Source: an uncultured Phascolarctobacterium sp. (lineage in GTDB: Bacteria > Bacillota > Negativicutes > Acidaminococcales > Acidaminococcaceae). From it: DNA of 5,779 bases. The position numbers and the translations under genes are program-made. The stretch is from NCBI GenBank assembly GCA_949287345.1, contig CASEGD010000084.1:1-5779 (forward strand), given 5' to 3'. The notes under the pieces are model-generated. The model worked only from the letters and a program-made list of their open reading frames with translations, was not told where the DNA came from and did not search any database. Positions 1-5,730 of the stretch are shown here, piece by piece. Each line of letters starts with the position of its first letter. Positions within the stretch are counted from its first letter, which is position 1.

Positions 1-1
1 A

Positions 2-700
2 GAACCGGAATACACCTACACGCCGCCCAAAACGGAACCCGTTTATACCATTAACGAGGTGCGTGAGGAGTTTAAAAAGCAGGACGCCGTGACGGACAAC
101 GTCATCGGCTTTACGGATACCGATAACGAAACGAGTACCATCTGGCCTATCGGGCAGGTGGATAAAACTTTTATCATCGCGCAGAGCGAGGATACATTGT
201 ATTTGATTGACCAGCACGCAGCGCATGAGCGCATTTTGTACGATAAGTTTGTGAATGCGTACAACAACATACCGGCGCAGACCATGCTGATGCCGCTGTA
301 CCTTGATGTGACGGCGCACGATGTAGAACTGATTGAACAGCACCGCGAGGATTTTTTGCGCCTTGGCGTTGATGTGGAGCCTGCGGGTGAGGACGTGCTG
401 CGCGTCAGCAGCTTGCCGACTGATATTAAGGCAGATGGAGCTGAGGACTTTATCCGCGAGATTACCAAAATGCTGAGCGAGATGAAAAACATCAGCCCCA
501 GCGATTTGCGCCAGAATATGCTGCACATGATGGCATGCAAGGCGGCTATTAAAGCGGGCGAGGTGCTGAACATGCGCCAGATGCGCCAGCTGATTATTGA
601 GCTGTGCAATACGGAGCATCCGTTTACCTGCCCGCACGGACGCCCGTGTATGATTGAAATGAGCTCGGCAGAGCTTTATAAAATGTTTAAACGCACATGA
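2..700 (+). CDS. mutL: DNA mismatch repair protein MutL, C-terminal part (5' end outside window)
   Basis: This is the C-terminal endonuclease and dimerisation part of MutL, which nicks DNA after MutS recognises a mismatch. The frame is open from base 2, so the N-terminal GHKL ATPase lies upstream of the window; the GTG at 59 is internal and not the start. A proline- and charge-rich linker (about 2-140) leads into the dimerisation domain. The metal-binding endonuclease motif DQHAAHERILYD is at 209-244. ACKAAIK follows at about 533-553 and CPHGRP at 629-646; these are the other conserved motifs of nicking MutL proteins, which E. coli MutL lacks. QTMLMPL at 278-298 resembles the beta-clamp-binding QEMIVPL of Bacillus subtilis MutL. 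The last acidic position of DQHA(x)2E(x)4E is Asp rather than the usual Glu. The TGA stop overlaps the next gene's ATG (ATGA), so the two are probably translationally coupled. Identification is secure. Confidence 0.96.
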   Translation, partial: EPEYTYTPPKTEPVYTINEVREEFKKQDAVTDNVIGFTDTDNETSTIWPIGQVDKTFIIAQSEDTLYLIDQHAAHERILYDKFVNAYNNIPAQTMLMPLYLDVTAHDVELIEQHREDFLRLGVDVEPAGEDVLRVSSLPTDIKADGAEDFIREITKMLSEMKNISPSDLRQNMLHMMACKAAIKAGEVLNMRQMRQLIIELCNTEHPFTCPHGRPCMIEMSSAELYKMFKRT

Positions 701-1476
701 GTGGCTTGAAATTTGCGGTAACGGCTGGGCGCAACAGCGGTTTGCAGTGGCAGGCGCGTGCCTGGGCACAGGGCTTTGGCGTGCCGTATTTGCGGCGCGG
801 ACACAGTGGCAGCCTTGATGAATTATACGAAAAGTACGGGTTGGACGCGCTTTTGGTGGCGACTAAATTAGGACCACATGTTTTTACGCTGGAAGGGCGC
901 TTTTTCTTTCATCCCAGCATGGCGGATTTGCGTTTGAAGCATATCGCCGCCGGTGAAAGCGACCATTTAATAGAAGCGCTGGCTTTGAAGTCAGGCGCAA
1001 AAGTTTTGGACTGTACTTTAGGACTTGCCAGTGACGCACTTGTTGCAAGCTATGCGGTCGGCGCTGCGGGCAAAGTGGTCGGCGTGGAAGCATCGCCGCT
1101 ATTGGCGTTTACCGTGGCGCACGGTTTGCAGCAGTATGCAACTGGTAAAGCGGATGTTGACGCTGCCATGCGCAGAATAAAAGTCATTCACGCTAGAGCG
1201 GAGGATTATTTAAAAATCCTGCCGCCGGACAGCTTTGACGCAGTTTATTTTGACCCGATGTTCCGCTTCGGCGTTAAAACATCGGCCAACATGAAGCCGC
1301 TGCGTCCGATTGCCTACGAAAAGGAAGTATCGGCAGCGGTGCTGGAGCTGGCGCTTAAAATCGCGCCGCGCGTGGTGATAAAAGAACGCGGCGAGAACTT
1401 TTTGCGCAGCCTTGGCTGTACGGATATTCAGGGCGGCAGGTACAGCCGCGTAAAATACGGAATTATCAGGAGATAG
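697..1476 (+). CDS. RsmJ-like class I SAM-dependent methyltransferase (259 aa)
   Basis: This is a Rossmann-fold SAM-dependent methyltransferase resembling the RsmJ/DUF548 family (SAM_MT). In E. coli, RsmJ makes m2G1516 in 16S rRNA. The SAM-binding motif is D105-C-T-L-G109 with D113, close to the DATAGxGxD of RsmJ. An acidic residue, E131 in GVEASP, ends strand 2, where it would contact the SAM ribose. The catalytic-type motif is D186-P-M-F189, matching the unusual DPMF of RsmJ, followed by a basic, Lys/Arg-containing stretch. The protein is about as long as E. coli RsmJ (250 aa). The N-terminal ~80 residues diverge, so the substrate is inferred and no gene symbol is given. The ATG overlaps the mutL stop. 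No good Shine-Dalgarno lies upstream, so initiation probably depends on ribosomes finishing mutL. The miaA ribosome binding site lies in its last codons. Confidence 0.82.
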   Translation: MSGLKFAVTAGRNSGLQWQARAWAQGFGVPYLRRGHSGSLDELYEKYGLDALLVATKLGPHVFTLEGRFFFHPSMADLRLKHIAAGESDHLIEALALKSGAKVLDCTLGLASDALVASYAVGAAGKVVGVEASPLLAFTVAHGLQQYATGKADVDAAMRRIKVIHARAEDYLKILPPDSFDAVYFDPMFRFGVKTSANMKPLRPIAYEKEVSAAVLELALKIAPRVVIKERGENFLRSLGCTDIQGGRYSRVKYGIIRR

Positions 1477-1478
1477 TT

Positions 1479-2402
1479 ATGAAGAAGAAATTAGCCGTTA
1501 TCTTAGGCCCTACCGCCACCGGCAAAAGCCATTGCGGCATTGCCCTGGCGCAGGCGCTGGACGGCGAAATTATATCGGGCGACTCAATGCTGGTGTACCG
1601 CGGTATGGACATTGGTACGGCCAAGCCCACGGCGGAAGAACTGGCAGCGGTGCCGCACCATATGGTGGATATTCTGCCGCCGGACGCCGGTTTTAACGTG
1701 GTGGATTTTAAGGAGCAGGCCGAACGGCTGATTGATGATATTACGGCGCGCGGCAAATTGCCTATAATTGTCGGCGGAACGGGCCTATATATTAAGGCGC
1801 TGCTGGAAAACTACCATTTTAACGCTGCGGGGGAGAATGTAGAATTGCGCCGCGAACTTGAAAAGCTGCTGGCGGAACAGGGCAAGGAAGTTTTGTTTGC
1901 CCGCCTGCAAAAAGCAGCGCCGCACGAGGCAGAGCGCATCGACATCAACAACACGCGCCGTGTAATCCGCGCCATTGAAGCGGCGGAAAGCGGTGATAAC
2001 CTTTCGCATACTAACGACGGCGAGCTTGCTTACGAAGCTGTGGTTTTCGGCCTGCGCATGGAACGCAGCGTGTTGTATGACCGTATTAACCGCCGTGTGG
2101 ATATCATGCTGGAGCAGGGACTGCTGGAGGAAACAAAGAAGCTGCTGGACTCGGGTGTGCCTGCATCGGCGCAGTCCATGCAGGCTATCGGCTACCGCCA
2201 GACGGTGATGTACCTAACAGGGCAGCTTGATTATGCAACTGCCGTTGATAAATTAAAGCAGGCGACGCGCAACTTTGCCAAGCGGCAGTTTACGTGGTAC
2301 AAAAAAATGCCGTATGTGCAGTGGTTTGACCTGCCTGCCCAGCCTGATTACGGACAGGTAACGGCGGAAATGATTGAGATAATTAAAAATAAGTGGAAGT
2401 AA
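1479..2402 (+). CDS. miaA: tRNA dimethylallyltransferase MiaA
   Basis: MiaA transfers a dimethylallyl group from DMAPP to N6 of A37 in tRNAs reading codons that start with U, giving i6A. This is the step before MiaB-type methylthiolation. All family landmarks are present: P-loop GPTATGKS (residues 10-17), D35-S-M-L-V-Y with RGMDIGTAKPT after it, PHHMVDI, GGTGLYIKALLE (from residue 99), AIGYRQ (236-241), and the C-terminal FAKRQFTWYKK. At 307 aa it is of normal length. AGGAGA at 1468-1473, inside the end of the preceding gene, lies 5 nt before the ATG. It is the last gene of its operon, since a strong terminator follows the TAA. hfq, which follows miaA in many bacteria, is not next to it here. 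The Gln often seen in DSMQVY is Leu, a position that varies within the family. Confidence 0.97.
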   Translation: MKKKLAVILGPTATGKSHCGIALAQALDGEIISGDSMLVYRGMDIGTAKPTAEELAAVPHHMVDILPPDAGFNVVDFKEQAERLIDDITARGKLPIIVGGTGLYIKALLENYHFNAAGENVELRRELEKLLAEQGKEVLFARLQKAAPHEAERIDINNTRRVIRAIEAAESGDNLSHTNDGELAYEAVVFGLRMERSVLYDRINRRVDIMLEQGLLEETKKLLDSGVPASAQSMQAIGYRQTVMYLTGQLDYATAVDKLKQATRNFAKRQFTWYKKMPYVQWFDLPAQPDYGQVTAEMIEIIKNKWK

Positions 2403-2411
2403 GGATGTTAT

Positions 2412-2461
2412 AAAAGCCAAAGGATTGTGCTGTTGAAATAGTGCAACCTTTGGTTTTTTTT
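2412..2461 (+). terminator. Intrinsic terminator after miaA
   Basis: CCAAAGG (2417-2423) pairs perfectly with CCTTTGG (2447-2453). Above a single bulged A (2424) the stem continues as TTGTGCTG (2425-2432) with TAGTGCAA (2439-2446), including three G-U pairs, and closes on a 6-nt loop. Eight T's (2454-2461) follow directly, and the preceding AAAAG can pair with them. This is a textbook Rho-independent terminator 10 nt after the miaA stop, separating the mutL-miaA and prmA-mtaB transcription units. Confidence 0.93.
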
Positions 2462-2498
2462 ATTTTATTGTGTTTTAAGTTTGGCATAATCGGATAAA

Positions 2499-2557
2499 AT
2501 AAAAATTAAACGCCGCTTTATTTTATTCGCCCAAGCGGGAGGGCGCTTTAATTTTAT
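2499..2557. repeat. AT-rich motif in three copies, forming an imperfect palindrome
   Basis: A motif close to CGCTTTAATTTTAT occurs three times in 59 bases: inverted at 2499-2512, direct at 2514-2526 and direct at 2544-2557. The first and third copies form an inverted repeat, 2502-2514 with 2542-2555, pairing 13 bp with one bulged C (2546). Shorter GC-rich arms inside it (CCGCTT/AAGCGG at 2513-2518/2533-2538, and CGCCC/GGGCG at 2528-2532/2541-2545) compete with this pairing. T-rich tails flank the structure on both strands. It could be a second, bidirectional terminator, or an operator, since it ends just before the proposed prmA -35 box. The repeat is visible in the sequence; its function is unknown. 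Confidence 0.6.
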
Positions 2558-2558
2558 A

Positions 2559-2587
2559 TGTACATTTAAGCGCGGGTGTGATAAGAT
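2559..2587 (+). promoter_or_regulatory. Candidate sigma-70/sigma-A promoter for prmA-rsmE-mtaB
   Basis: TGTACA (2559-2564, four of six matches to TTGACA) is separated by exactly 17 bp from TAAGAT (2582-2587, four of six matches to TATAAT). The -10 box is preceded by TG at 2579-2580 in extended -10 position. Transcription would start near 2594 and leave a leader of about 50 nt before prmA. A promoter is needed here because a terminator closes the upstream operon. Within the leader I see no leader-peptide ORF of useful length and no recognisable riboswitch. Confidence 0.55.
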
Positions 2588-2631
2588 ATCAGTTGTAAAT
2601 TTATATCTTTTTACTATGGTTTGAGAAATTT

Positions 2632-2637
2632 GAGGAG
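2632..2637 (+). promoter_or_regulatory. prmA: Shine-Dalgarno that fixes the prmA start at 2646
   Basis: GAGGAG sits 8 nt before ATG 2646. An in-frame GTG at 2637 would lengthen the protein by three residues, but its G is the last base of this ribosome binding site, so it cannot be the start served by it. The ATG also gives the usual PrmA N-terminus (MQWTEVSL, like MKWSELSI of B. subtilis). Confidence 0.88.
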
Positions 2638-2645
2638 TGAAAGAC

Positions 2646-3584
2646 ATGCAGTGGACGGAAGTAAGCTTGCAGACGACGCATGAACAGGCTGACACGATAG
2701 CCGATATTTTATACAGCGCTGGTGCGCAGGGCGTGGCGATGGAGGACCCGCTTTTAATTAACCAGCTGCGCAACAGCGGCACGTGGGAGCTGTGCGATAT
2801 ACCCGAGCAGCAGAACACGGAGGTTGTTACCGTTACGGCGTATTATCCGGACGACGATAAATTGCAGGAGCGTCTGGCGTTTATCGAACGCGAAATAAAA
2901 GCCGTTGAAGAACGCATCGGCGCAAAATGCGTGTTCCGCAACCCGCTCTTCCGCACGTTGTGCGAGCAGGACTGGGCTAACGAGTGGAAGCAGTATTTCC
3001 ACGTTACGTACATCGGCAAGCGCCTTGTAATTAAGCCTTCGTGGGAAAAATACGACGCTAAACCCGAAGATTTGGTGATTGAAATCGACCCGGGCATGGC
3101 GTTTGGCACGGGCACGCATCACACCACCAGCATGTGCATGGAAACGCTGGAAGACATTATCACGCCTGAGGCGGAAGTGTTTGACGTTGGCTGCGGCAGC
3201 GGCATTTTGGCGATTGCGGCGGCAAAGCTGGGCGCTAAAAACATCGTTGCCGTGGATATTGACGCCAACGCTGTGCGCATTGCCAAGGAAAACATTGCCA
3301 ACAACGGCCTGAGCGACGCAATTACCGTTAAAGAGGGCGATTTGCTGCACGGCACGGAGGGCAAGGCTGACGTGATTATTGCCAACATCATTGCCGATAT
3401 CATCATTATGCTGCTGCCGGACGTTGCAAAAAAACTTAAAGCCACGGGCAGATTTTTAGCCAGCGGCATTATTGAAGAACGTGAGGACGATATCCGCAAG
3501 GCGGCTGCCGCCAACGGCATTAAGGTTTTAAGCGTTAAGCACAAAGGCGGCTGGGTTGCCATGCTGATGGCACTGGAGGACTGA
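2646..3584 (+). CDS. prmA: Ribosomal protein L11 methyltransferase PrmA (312 aa)
   Basis: PrmA methylates amino groups of ribosomal protein L11, using SAM. An N-terminal substrate-binding domain (MQWTEVSL, GAQGVAMEDP) is joined by a linker to a Rossmann methyltransferase domain. The signature D148-PGMAFGTGTHHTT leads into SAM motif I, D180-VGCGSG, then acidic D204 in AVDID. The catalytic-type motif is AN247-IIAD. The usual His-Pro after GTGT is His-His (H158-H159), which I take as a tolerated variant. Length is typical of the family. It is the first gene of a tight operon; its TGA shares one base with the ATG of rsmE. In many Bacillota prmA follows dnaJ in a heat-shock operon. Here it instead follows a terminated miaA operon and has its own promoter candidate. 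Confidence 0.97.
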   Translation: MQWTEVSLQTTHEQADTIADILYSAGAQGVAMEDPLLINQLRNSGTWELCDIPEQQNTEVVTVTAYYPDDDKLQERLAFIEREIKAVEERIGAKCVFRNPLFRTLCEQDWANEWKQYFHVTYIGKRLVIKPSWEKYDAKPEDLVIEIDPGMAFGTGTHHTTSMCMETLEDIITPEAEVFDVGCGSGILAIAAAKLGAKNIVAVDIDANAVRIAKENIANNGLSDAITVKEGDLLHGTEGKADVIIANIIADIIIMLLPDVAKKLKATGRFLASGIIEEREDDIRKAAAANGIKVLSVKHKGGWVAMLMALED

Positions 3585-4318
3585 TGCACAGATTTTTTAT
3601 TCCGCGCCCGTACGCGGATGAGATGGAAATAGACGGCATTGACGCGCGCCACATTTATACGGTTTTAAAAATGAAAACGGGCGAGAAGGTGCAGATTGTA
3701 AGCGACGACGGCGTTACGGCGCTGGCGGAGATTGCAGAAACCGCACCTGGGCGCACTGTTGTGAAATGCCTTGAAGTTATTGCCGAAAGCCACGAACCAG
3801 TGGTGAAGATTACGCTGGCGCAGGGGCTTGTAAAGGGTGAAAAAATGGATTTTATCATCCAAAAAGCGGTGGAACTTGGCGTAAGCCGCATTGTGCCGCT
3901 GGCGATGGAACACAGCGTGGTACGTTACGACGGTGATAAGGCTGCCAAAAAACGCGAGCGCTGGCAGAAAATTGCCGAAAGCGCCGCCAAGCAGAGCAAG
4001 CGCGACATTATCCCTGAAGTGGCGGCGGTGACAACGATGGACAGGCTGATGGCGGAGTGCGGTTGTACTACCAAAATCATTGCCTACGAATGTGAAGATA
4101 AGCAGGGTTTGAAGCAGGCGTTGCGCGCCAATCCGCAGACGGACAGCATTCTGGTTATTATCGGTCCGGAAGGCGGCATCAGCGAGGCGGAGCTTAACAC
4201 TTCCCGCGCAGGCGGGGCGGTGCCGGTAAGTTTGGGCAGGCGCATTTTGCGTGCCGAAACCGCCGGGCTTACTGCTTTAAGCGCTATTTTATACGAATTT
4301 GACGAACTGGGAGGCTGA
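3584..4318 (+). CDS. rsmE: 16S rRNA (uracil-1498-N3)-methyltransferase RsmE
   Basis: RsmE is a SPOUT (trefoil-knot) methyltransferase that makes m3U1498 in 16S rRNA, near the decoding centre of the 30S subunit. The N-terminal PUA-like part has HIYTVLKMKTGEKV. The core carries KGEKMDFIIQKAVELGVSRI and ERWQKIAESAAKQSKR. The SAM-binding knot is formed by IGPEGG (G194-G198) and LGRRILRAETAG (from L217). At 244 aa it is of normal length and looks intact. GGAGG at 3575-3579, inside the end of prmA, serves an ATG that overlaps the prmA stop by one base, so the two are probably translated in a coupled way. Placement directly after prmA is a widespread arrangement in Bacillota. Confidence 0.97.
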   Translation: MHRFFIPRPYADEMEIDGIDARHIYTVLKMKTGEKVQIVSDDGVTALAEIAETAPGRTVVKCLEVIAESHEPVVKITLAQGLVKGEKMDFIIQKAVELGVSRIVPLAMEHSVVRYDGDKAAKKRERWQKIAESAAKQSKRDIIPEVAAVTTMDRLMAECGCTTKIIAYECEDKQGLKQALRANPQTDSILVIIGPEGGISEAELNTSRAGGAVPVSLGRRILRAETAGLTALSAILYEFDELGG

Positions 4319-4320
4319 AC

Positions 4321-5628
4321 ATGGCAAAAATTGCATTTTATACGCTGGGCTGCAAGGTAAATCAGGCCGACACCGCCAGCATGGAAAACCTGTTTTTGCG
4401 CGCAGGCCACCAGATTGTCAGCTTTGACGGCGACGCCGATGTGTACATTATAAATACCTGCGTCGTTACCAACACCGGCCAGCGCAAATCGCGCCAGACA
4501 ATTCACCGCGCTATCCGCAAGAACCCCAACGCGGTAATTGTGGTTACAGGCTGCTATCCGCAGACGGCGGCGGAAGAAGTAAAAGCCATTGCCGGTGTGG
4601 ATTTGATTATTGGCAACCAGGACCGCGCGCAGATTGTAAAAATGGTGGAAGAACGCCTGCAGCACAGGCAGGTTGACACCTTTGACGCCGTACACAAACT
4701 GACGGCAAGCACCGAGTTTGAAGAAATGGCGGCGGGCGATATTACCGATAAAACGCGCGCCTTTTTAAAGATTCAGGAAGGCTGCAACCAGTTCTGCACC
4801 TACTGCATTATCCCGTATGCACGCGGGCCGCTGCGCTCGCGCAGCCTGTCAGGCATCCGCACGGAAACGGAACGCCTTGTAAGCGCAGGGTTTAAAGAGA
4901 TTGTGCTTATCGGCATCCATTTGGGCTGCTACGGCAAGGAAAACCCCGGCGGCGCGACTTTGTACGACGCCGTTAAAACTGTTCTGGCTGTGCCGGGCGT
5001 GCAGCGCGTGCGTTTAGGTTCGCTGGAATCTGTCGAAGTTGAACCGCGTTTGCTGGAGCTTATGCGCGAGGACAGCCGTTTTTGCAGGCACCTGCATTTG
5101 CCGCTGCAATCGGGCTGCGACAAAATTTTGCAGGCCATGCACCGACCTTACAGCACGGAAAAATTTAAATCGCTTTTGGCGGATATCAGGGCGGCCGTGC
5201 CGGATATTGCCGTTACGACTGACGTTATTGTTGGTTTCCCCGGTGAAACGGAAGAAGATTTTGCCGCGACCTGCAAGTTTGCCGAAAGCTGCGGCTTCAG
5301 TAAAATGCACATTTTTCCGTTTTCATCCCGCAAGGGGACGCCTGCCGAAAAATTTGCGGGCGCTGTAACGGAAGCAGTTAAAAAAGACCGCGCCGACGCT
5401 TTGGGCAAAATTGACGAAGCCATGCACCGCAATTTTTTGCAGGGTATGGTGGGGCAGACGGCGGAAGTTTTGTTTGAACAGCCTGCGGGCGAATATTTTG
5501 AAGGCCTGACCGGCAACTACCAGCGCGTTTTTGTGAAAAGCGAAGGCAAAAATTTGGGCGGCGAAATTTTGCCGGTAAAAATAACCGCGTTTGACGGCGA
5601 AAAACTGCTTGGCGAACTGATAAAATAA
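4321..5628 (+). CDS. mtaB: tRNA (N6-threonylcarbamoyladenosine-37-C2)-methylthiotransferase MtaB
   Basis: MtaB is a radical-SAM enzyme with two iron-sulfur clusters that converts t6A37 to ms2t6A37 in tRNAs reading codons that start with A. The N-terminal UPF0004 domain supplies cluster ligands C11 (LGCKVNQ), C47 (NTCVVTNTG) and C78 (TGCYPQ). The radical-SAM cluster is C155-x3-C159-x2-C162 (EGCNQFCTYC). PLQSGCD and TTDVIVGFPGETEEDF are further family motifs. A C-terminal TRAM-like RNA-binding domain covers roughly residues 375-435. LGCKVN and VVTNTGQRKSRQ favour MtaB (YqeV type) over MiaB or RimO; 435 aa fits. GGGAGG at 4309-4314 is 6 nt before the ATG, and the gap after rsmE is 2 nt. It ends in tandem TAA TAA stops. 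Confidence 0.95.
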   Translation: MAKIAFYTLGCKVNQADTASMENLFLRAGHQIVSFDGDADVYIINTCVVTNTGQRKSRQTIHRAIRKNPNAVIVVTGCYPQTAAEEVKAIAGVDLIIGNQDRAQIVKMVEERLQHRQVDTFDAVHKLTASTEFEEMAAGDITDKTRAFLKIQEGCNQFCTYCIIPYARGPLRSRSLSGIRTETERLVSAGFKEIVLIGIHLGCYGKENPGGATLYDAVKTVLAVPGVQRVRLGSLESVEVEPRLLELMREDSRFCRHLHLPLQSGCDKILQAMHRPYSTEKFKSLLADIRAAVPDIAVTTDVIVGFPGETEEDFAATCKFAESCGFSKMHIFPFSSRKGTPAEKFAGAVTEAVKKDRADALGKIDEAMHRNFLQGMVGQTAEVLFEQPAGEYFEGLTGNYQRVFVKSEGKNLGGEILPVKITAFDGEKLLGELIK

Positions 5629-5633
5629 TAAAT

Positions 5634-5676
5634 AATTTGCCGGATTTGAAAGGGTTTTTAACAAATTTGGCGAATT
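5634..5676 (+). other. Long RNA hairpin between mtaB and the HIT gene
   Basis: AATTTGCCGGATTTG (5634-5648) pairs over its full 15 bp with CAAATTTGGCGAATT (5662-5676), with no mismatch and three G-U pairs, around a 13-nt loop. It starts just after the mtaB stops. No T-run follows the right arm (TAGTAAAAG comes next), so it is not a classic intrinsic terminator. It could be a weak terminator, a 3'-end stabiliser for the prmA-rsmE-mtaB message, or a processing site in a transcript reading into the HIT gene. The pairing is seen; the role is inferred. Confidence 0.6.
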
Positions 5677-5695
5677 TAGTAAAAGTTAGTAAATT
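5667..5695 (+). promoter_or_regulatory. Weak promoter candidate and tandem TTAGTAAA repeat before the HIT gene
   Basis: TTGGCG (5667-5672) and TAAATT (5690-5695), 17 bp apart, each match four of six consensus bases. The octamer TTAGTAAA occurs at 5676-5683 and again at 5686-5693, exactly 10 bp apart, placing both copies on one face of the helix. The second copy overlaps the proposed -10 box. In AT-rich DNA such matches arise easily, so this is only a candidate. Confidence 0.25.
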
Positions 5696-5716
5696 AACAG
5701 CAAATCCTTAAACAGC

Positions 5717-5724
5717 GAGGAGGT
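5717..5724 (+). promoter_or_regulatory. Strong Shine-Dalgarno of the HIT gene
   Basis: GAGGAGGT, close to the perfect anti-16S complement, sits 6 nt before ATG 5731, with an A-rich spacer that should stay unpaired. It is the strongest ribosome binding site in the window and suggests efficient translation of the following gene. Confidence 0.88.
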
Positions 5725-5730
5725 AAAAAT

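Noticed and set aside
59..61. GTG 59 as a real gene start
   Set aside because: The frame is open to the left edge of the window and the protein is clearly the C-terminal part of MutL.
2593..2617. Second promoter TTGTAA / TACTAT close to prmA
   Set aside because: The spacer is about 13 bp, too short for a sigma-70-type promoter, and a better-spaced candidate lies just upstream.
2588..2631. Riboswitch or leader peptide in the prmA leader
   Set aside because: The predicted leader is only about 50 nt, AT-rich and without a stable fold, and the only ATG in it (ATG GTT TGA) encodes two residues.
2637..2645. GTG 2637 as the prmA start
   Set aside because: The codon lies within the Shine-Dalgarno that serves ATG 2646, and the shorter protein has the family's normal N-terminus.
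2465..2818. 117-codon minus-strand ORF spanning the miaA-prmA spacer and the start of prmA
   Set aside because: Its N-terminal half is the antisense of the conserved prmA start and its C-terminal half runs through the palindrome. It shows no recognisable domain.
3119..3652. 177-codon minus-strand ORF opposite prmA and rsmE
   Set aside because: It is a shadow of two secure genes, with a low-complexity Ala/Ser/Met-rich translation and no known motif.
4084..4695. 203-codon minus-strand ORF opposite rsmE and mtaB
   Set aside because: It spans the boundary of two well-supported genes on the other strand and has no domain I recognise.
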